Shown: positions 7,986 through 11,196 of the stretch, one piece after another
Numbering within the stretch: the stretch's first letter is position 1
How the letters are laid out: each line of letters begins with the position of its first letter
DNA from: CAZPHU01 sp964586285
Lineage (GTDB): Bacteria > Fibrobacterota > Chitinivibrionia > Chitinivibrionales > CAYFVL01
Assembly: GCA_964586285.1 (NCBI GenBank)
Contig: CAZPHU010000117.1
Location: forward strand, 1 to 11,196
Length of the DNA stretch: 11,196 nt
Direction of reading: 5' to 3'
Made by a program: the position numbers and the translations under genes
Notes under the pieces: model-generated
Databases searched by the model: none
Seen by the model: the letters and a program-made list of their open reading frames with translations, nothing else
What the model was told of the DNA's origin: nothing

Positions 7986-8003
7986 TTTTAATTCATTTTA
8001 ATT
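7986..8003. repeat. Tandem TTTTAATT direct repeat, 10-base period
   Basis: TTTTAATT is present at 7986-7993 and 7996-8003, separated by CA, so the repeat period is 10 bases, about one helical turn. It could be a protein-binding site or simply a bent AT-rich element; its location in the middle of the spacer does not assign it to either operon. Confidence 0.35.
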
Positions 8004-8174
8004 ACGAAACTATACCCGCTGTATTTTCGGAATACCAAAACCGCAAGCTTATGCGCATTGAATGCGTAATCTCCTTCCATACTCATTCAACAAACCATAC
8101 ACCCGAAACGAATATTACTATATCTTGCTCAGGGGGTGTGCTGTTGTTATTTTTTTTTACATAGAGATTATTAA

Positions 8175-8204
8175 TTGCGACTCATCCTCGAACTAATTTA
8201 TATA
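8175..8204 (+). promoter_or_regulatory. Weak candidate promoter of the glycosyltransferase operon
   Basis: TTGCGA (8175-8180, 4 of 6 to the -35 consensus) is followed after 18 bases by TATATA (8199-8204, 4 of 6 to the -10 consensus). The expected leader to the GTG at 8260 is about 50 bases. The match is modest and the area AT-rich, so it is only a candidate. Confidence 0.3.
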
Positions 8205-8259
8205 CAACTGCTTACGCCTAATTCTATCTTATTCGGGCATAGACAAAGGAACAAAACTC

Positions 8260-8985
8260 GTGCAAGCTTCCAAAGCCTTAGTTATTATACCCACCTATAA
8301 TGAACGTGAAAACATTGTACTTATCATTCCCGAAATTCGGAAGGTTATTCCGGGTGTTCATATCCTTGTGGTCGACGACAACTCACCGGATGGGACCAGT
8401 ACTTTAGTAAAAGAGCTGGGAGCAAGCCTCAAGGATATCCATGTGCTTGACCGAACCCGCAAGGAAGGACTGGGAAAAGCGTACATAAGCGGATTTAGAT
8501 GGGCGCTTGAGCGTGATTATGAGTATATTTTCGAAATGGATGCCGACTTTTCACACAACCCCAGTTACCTTCCCGATTTTTTCAAGGCCGTTGAAGAGGC
8601 CGACCTGGTAATAGGCTCGCGTTATATCTCGGGAGTAAACGTGATTAACTGGCCCATGAGCAGACTGCTCATAAGCTATTTCGGCAACCTGTATGCTAGA
8701 ACTGTCGCGGGCATACCGGTCAAAGACTGTACCGCAGGCTTCAAATGTTTCAGGCGAAAAGTTCTCGAAGAGATCAATTTGGATAAAATCGGCTCTTCCG
8801 GGTACAGTTTTCAGGTAGAGATGAACTATTATGTCTGGAAAAAAGGCTTTCGTATCGTAGAAATACCAATTGTTTTCACGGATCGTCAGAATGGTGTATC
8901 CAAGATGTCCTCGGAAATTTTTCGTGAAGCCCTAGTACTGCTTATTAAACTGAGATTCTTTTCGCTCTTCTCCAGAAAAAAGTAA
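8260..8985 (+). CDS. Polyprenol-phosphate mannose synthase (GT2, Dpm1-like)
   Basis: A 241-residue GT2 enzyme that is expected to move mannose from GDP-mannose to polyprenol phosphate on the cytoplasmic face of the membrane, giving a lipid-linked donor for mannosylation of proteins or glycans. It shows the nucleotide-sugar motif PTYNERENI (residues 11-19), VVDDNSPDGT (37-46), the metal-binding DAD in FEMDADFSHNPSYLPD (91-106), CTAGFKCFRR (157-166), and QVEMNYY plus the late FTDRQNGVSKM (206-216). Length and lack of C-terminal membrane helices match the soluble single-domain Dpm1 type. The start is GTG at 8260-8262, with AAAGGA about 9 bases upstream. It is followed after one base by the next glycosyltransferase. 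A related polyprenol-phosphate glucose synthase is possible but less likely. Confidence 0.88.
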   Translation: MQASKALVIIPTYNERENIVLIIPEIRKVIPGVHILVVDDNSPDGTSTLVKELGASLKDIHVLDRTRKEGLGKAYISGFRWALERDYEYIFEMDADFSHNPSYLPDFFKAVEEADLVIGSRYISGVNVINWPMSRLLISYFGNLYARTVAGIPVKDCTAGFKCFRRKVLEEINLDKIGSSGYSFQVEMNYYVWKKGFRIVEIPIVFTDRQNGVSKMSSEIFREALVLLIKLRFFSLFSRKK

Positions 8986-8986
8986 A

Positions 8987-10603
8987 GTGGCTTTTTCAGA
9001 TACACTGATTTCGATAGTCATAGTCAACTACAAGGTTGCCGATTTTGTATGTCAGGCCATTCGCTCTATTCATGAGGCAAATCTGGCCGAAAAAACCGAA
9101 ATAATTGTCGTGGACAACAACTCGGGGGATGATTCACAGAGGAAGATAACCGAAGAATTTCCCGATACTATCTGGATCGGCCTCAAGAATAATCTGGGCT
9201 TTGGCAAGGCATGCAATGTAGGGGCTCATCGCGCATCGGGGAAGTATCTTCTTTTCTTGAATCCCGATACGCTTGTTTCCCACAACACATTGGAAGTTTT
9301 CGTTCGGCTGTTAAACGAAAATCCTCAAATCGGCATAGCCGGCCCCAAGATACTCAATCCCGACGGAAGCTTTCAGGCAAGCTGCAGACGCAGTTTCCCA
9401 ACCCCATTCAACGCCTTTTGTCACCTGTTCGGTTTGAGCAGGATATTTGGACGAAACAAACTGTTCGGCCGGTATAACATGACATATCTGGACCCGGACA
9501 AAGAGGCCGAAGTGGATGCTCTTTCCGGCTCCTTTATGTTTATGCGCGCATCTGTGTTCGAAGAGATCGGGGGATTTGACGAAAGGTTCTTCATGTATGG
9601 CGAAGATCTGGATTTATGCGCAAAAACGCGACAGGCAGGTTATACAATCTGGTATACGCCCGATACTCAAATTGTTCATTTTAAGGGTAAAAGCTCCGCT
9701 AAACAGGCTATCCGATCACGTGCGGCCTTTTACGAGGCAATGATTCTGTTTTCCCGCAAATACCGGCACTCCTACGGATCTTTTATTCCCGGATGGCTCA
9801 TTTTTTTGGGAATAGGGATCAAGGCAACCGCAAACATTGCCAAAACAATATTTCAGTCGTTTTTCTCGGGACTGATAGACCTGATACTTATCAATTCCCT
9901 GGTGTTCGCCACTCTGATAATTCGCTTTTCCTTGACGCCGGGTGCACAAACTCCATATTCTTCACTGCCCCTGCATATGGCGGTGATGCACGGCTTGATG
10001 TCGGTTATATTTCTAACCACCTATGCGGTTCGAGGCATCTATTTTTCGGAAAGGTACTCTTTCAGAAATGCGGTGTTGTCCGGGCTTCTGGCATCCATAA
10101 CATTTCTGGCCTTTCTTTATTTCATTCGTCCTCTCGCGTTTTCGCGTATCGCCTTTGCCGTATCGGCAATCCTTATAAGTTTAATACTTCCCTTATGGAG
10201 AGAACTGCTCCCCAAAATTATCCGGCTCAAAAAAGCGCTTTATGCGACAGGGAAAGTCATAATTGTTAGTGAAGGCAGAGTCGGGGCGCAGCTGATTCAA
10301 AACATCGAGAAAGATTCCACCACCGAAATCGTAGGCATCATTTGGCCGCAGGAGAAAGGAAAACCGGTCGCCTTTGAAGGATATCCGGTGCTGGGTTCGC
10401 TTAAAAACCTAAAGAAAATTCTGGAACAAAATCCAAGTCACCAGCTTCTAATCGGTACAGGTGAGTCGTGGTATTCGTATATAATCGAGACTCTGGCGTC
10501 GCGAAGGCAATCGAAACTGACCATCAAGTGGGTACCTCATGAAATCCTCAATTCCACCGACAATCTTCCGGAAGTAATCCCGTTGCAAAATTTCACCGTC
10601 TGA
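8987..10603 (+). CDS. GT2 glycosyltransferase fused to a membrane and Rossmann-like module
   Basis: A 538-residue protein in two parts. Residues 1 to about 255 are a GT2 enzyme of the rhamnosyltransferase (WbbL/RfbF-like) type: VIVNYK (11-16), VVDNNSGDD (41-49), NNLGFGKACNVG (68-79), FLNPDT (90-95), DALSGSFMF (177-185), and GGFDERFFMYGEDLDLC (195-211), with His231 after it. Residues about 270-404 carry some five hydrophobic segments (270-285, 294-314, 329-348, 362-380, 386-404). Then TGKVIIVSEGRVGAQLIQNI (421-440) starts a Rossmann-like domain that continues to VLGSLKNLKKIL. This second half resembles the N-terminal part of bacterial polyprenyl glycosylphosphotransferases (WcaJ/WbaP type) but the catalytic sugar-transferase domain that should follow is absent. 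It should be anchored in the inner membrane and work on a lipid-linked glycan. It starts at GTG 8987-8989, one base after the previous stop, and so is probably coupled to it. The sugar is not known. Confidence 0.85.
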   Translation: MAFSDTLISIVIVNYKVADFVCQAIRSIHEANLAEKTEIIVVDNNSGDDSQRKITEEFPDTIWIGLKNNLGFGKACNVGAHRASGKYLLFLNPDTLVSHNTLEVFVRLLNENPQIGIAGPKILNPDGSFQASCRRSFPTPFNAFCHLFGLSRIFGRNKLFGRYNMTYLDPDKEAEVDALSGSFMFMRASVFEEIGGFDERFFMYGEDLDLCAKTRQAGYTIWYTPDTQIVHFKGKSSAKQAIRSRAAFYEAMILFSRKYRHSYGSFIPGWLIFLGIGIKATANIAKTIFQSFFSGLIDLILINSLVFATLIIRFSLTPGAQTPYSSLPLHMAVMHGLMSVIFLTTYAVRGIYFSERYSFRNAVLSGLLASITFLAFLYFIRPLAFSRIAFAVSAILISLILPLWRELLPKIIRLKKALYATGKVIIVSEGRVGAQLIQNIEKDSTTEIVGIIWPQEKGKPVAFEGYPVLGSLKNLKKILEQNPSHQLLIGTGESWYSYIIETLASRRQSKLTIKWVPHEILNSTDNLPEVIPLQNFTV

Positions 10604-11116
10604 CTAAAGAGTTGCGGCAAGCTTTTTGTAAGTTTCAAAAACTTTTAAATCGAAGCAGACAAAAACGATCTTGGACGGAAGCTGATAAGCCGTGAGGTGC
10701 TGTTCGACCGTCTCCAAGGCAATCGTTGCCGCCCTATCTATCGGAAAGCGATAAACACCTGTGCTGATGGATGGAAATGCCAGTGTATTTACTCCCAGAT
10801 CCAGTGCCACCAGCAGACTGTTTCTATAGGCCGAGGCCAGAAGTTGATCTTCGTTGCGGTCTCCCCCATGCCATACCGGTCCGACAGTATGAATGACATA
10901 TTTGGCAGAAAGTCGATACCCTTTGGTTGCTTTTGCCTCACCTGTTGCGCAACCATTGAGCTTTTTGCACTCTTTCAGAAGCTCGGGGCCGGCCGCACGG
11001 TGTATTGCACCGTCGACACCGCCTCCGCCAAGAAGCGAATTGTTGGCAGCGTTTACCACTGCATCAACATGCTGTTGAGTTATATCGCCACGTACGATTT
11101 CTATTGCCGGGTTCAT
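10604..11116 (-). CDS. ymdB: YmdB-like macrodomain protein (O-acetyl-ADP-ribose deacetylase)
   Basis: A 170-residue single macrodomain close in layout to E. coli YmdB (177 residues). Motifs are GDIT (10-13), VDAVVNAANNSLLGGGGVDG (17-36), HTVGPVWHGG (76-85), ISTGVYRFP (117-125) and FVCFD (152-156). The family binds ADP-ribose and hydrolyses O-acetyl-ADP-ribose or removes ADP-ribose from proteins; YmdB also regulates RNase III in E. coli. It starts at ATG 11114-11116 with no clear Shine-Dalgarno motif upstream. Its stop directly abuts the stop of the convergent glycosyltransferase, leaving no spacer. It lies 25 bases downstream of a tRNA-Cys on the same strand and may be transcribed with it. 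Confidence 0.93.
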   Translation of the reverse strand: MNPAIEIVRGDITQQHVDAVVNAANNSLLGGGGVDGAIHRAAGPELLKECKKLNGCATGEAKATKGYRLSAKYVIHTVGPVWHGGDRNEDQLLASAYRNSLLVALDLGVNTLAFPSISTGVYRFPIDRAATIALETVEQHLTAYQLPSKIVFVCFDLKVFETYKKLAATL

Positions 11117-11141
11117 ATATTAATATAGAGGAAGTAGGTAA

Positions 11142-11196
11142 TGGAGGCGGCACCCAGATTCGAACTGGGGATAAAGGTTTTGCAGACCTCTGCCTT
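11142..11196 (-). tRNA. tRNA-Cys (GCA), 5' part cut by the window edge
   Basis: On the minus strand the anticodon loop CTGCAAA (11185-11179) with anticodon GCA (11183-11181) sits in a stem GAGGT/ACCTT (with one G-U pair). A four-base variable loop follows, then the T arm CCCAG-TTCGAAT-CTGGG (11169-11153). The acceptor 3' strand TGCCGCC (11152-11146) is followed by U73 (11145), the discriminator expected for cysteine tRNA, and an encoded CCA (11144-11142). The part 5' of the D-arm end lies beyond 11196. Confidence 0.95.

Larger units (their letters stand above)
7760..8259. other. 500-base divergent intergenic region
   Basis: This AT-rich spacer divides the kinase operon from the divergent glycosylation operon. 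I find no convincing gene or RNA gene in it. It holds the promoter candidates listed separately and several clusters of short repeats (7861-7944, 7986-8003, 8049-8069). A nine-base-plus T run near 8148-8158 is not preceded by a convincing stem and is not called a terminator. The length exceeds what two promoters need, so regulator sites or a small RNA are possible but not shown. Confidence 0.6.

Noticed and set aside
8120..8160. T-rich run with a preceding G-rich stretch as a terminator
   Set aside because: Only a 3-base stem can be drawn before the T run, and no gene on the + strand ends upstream of it.
7760..8259. CRISPR array or insertion sequence in the large spacer
   Set aside because: The repeats are short (7-8 bases), not evenly spaced with unique spacers, and there is no transposase or terminal inverted repeat pair.
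10697..11128. A 143-codon + strand frame opposite the macrodomain gene
   Set aside because: It is the complement of a well-supported YmdB-like gene and has no family features or start signals.

Overview
The window looks like the chromosome of a Gram-negative or deep-branching environmental bacterium with moderate GC content. Spaced Shine-Dalgarno motifs, GTG as well as ATG starts, tightly packed operons and a tRNA-Cys with an encoded CCA end all point to a bacterium. The sequence alone does not fix the phylum. The gene pattern (two PrkA-type kinases with DUF444 and SpoVR) is compatible with several lineages, and I do not name a species.

Layout. Positions 1-324 hold little: perhaps the broken 3' end of an unrecognised + strand gene, then a short spacer with weak inverted repeats. 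From 7759 down to 325, on the minus strand, runs a compact four-gene operon: a PrkA/YeaG-family AAA+ protein kinase, a YeaH-like DUF444 protein with a von Willebrand factor A (VWA) domain, a SpoVR/YcgB family protein, and a second, divergent PrkA-family protein. Gaps inside the operon are 5 to 25 bases. A 500-base AT-rich spacer (7760-8259) separates it from a divergent + strand operon of two envelope glycosylation genes: a polyprenol-phosphate mannose synthase and a GT2 glycosyltransferase fused to a membrane/Rossmann module. A YmdB-like macrodomain gene (minus strand) meets the second glycosyltransferase stop to stop with no spacer. It lies 25 bases downstream of a tRNA-Cys gene cut by the right edge.

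How the genes work together. The kinase-VWA-SpoVR set matches the yeaG-yeaH-ycgB stress and stationary-phase set of enterobacteria and its relatives in spore formers. The unusual element here is a second full-length PrkA-family protein closing the operon, so that two different kinase/ATPase subunits bracket the VWA and SpoVR partners. The AAA+ plus VWA pairing resembles MoxR/VWA systems, which suggests a multi-protein ATP-driven complex (inference). The divergent operon probably makes a lipid-linked mannose donor and adds a deoxyhexose or similar sugar to a cell-surface glycan. The spacer carries a good promoter candidate for the kinase operon, with clusters of short repeats beside and upstream of it that may be operators.
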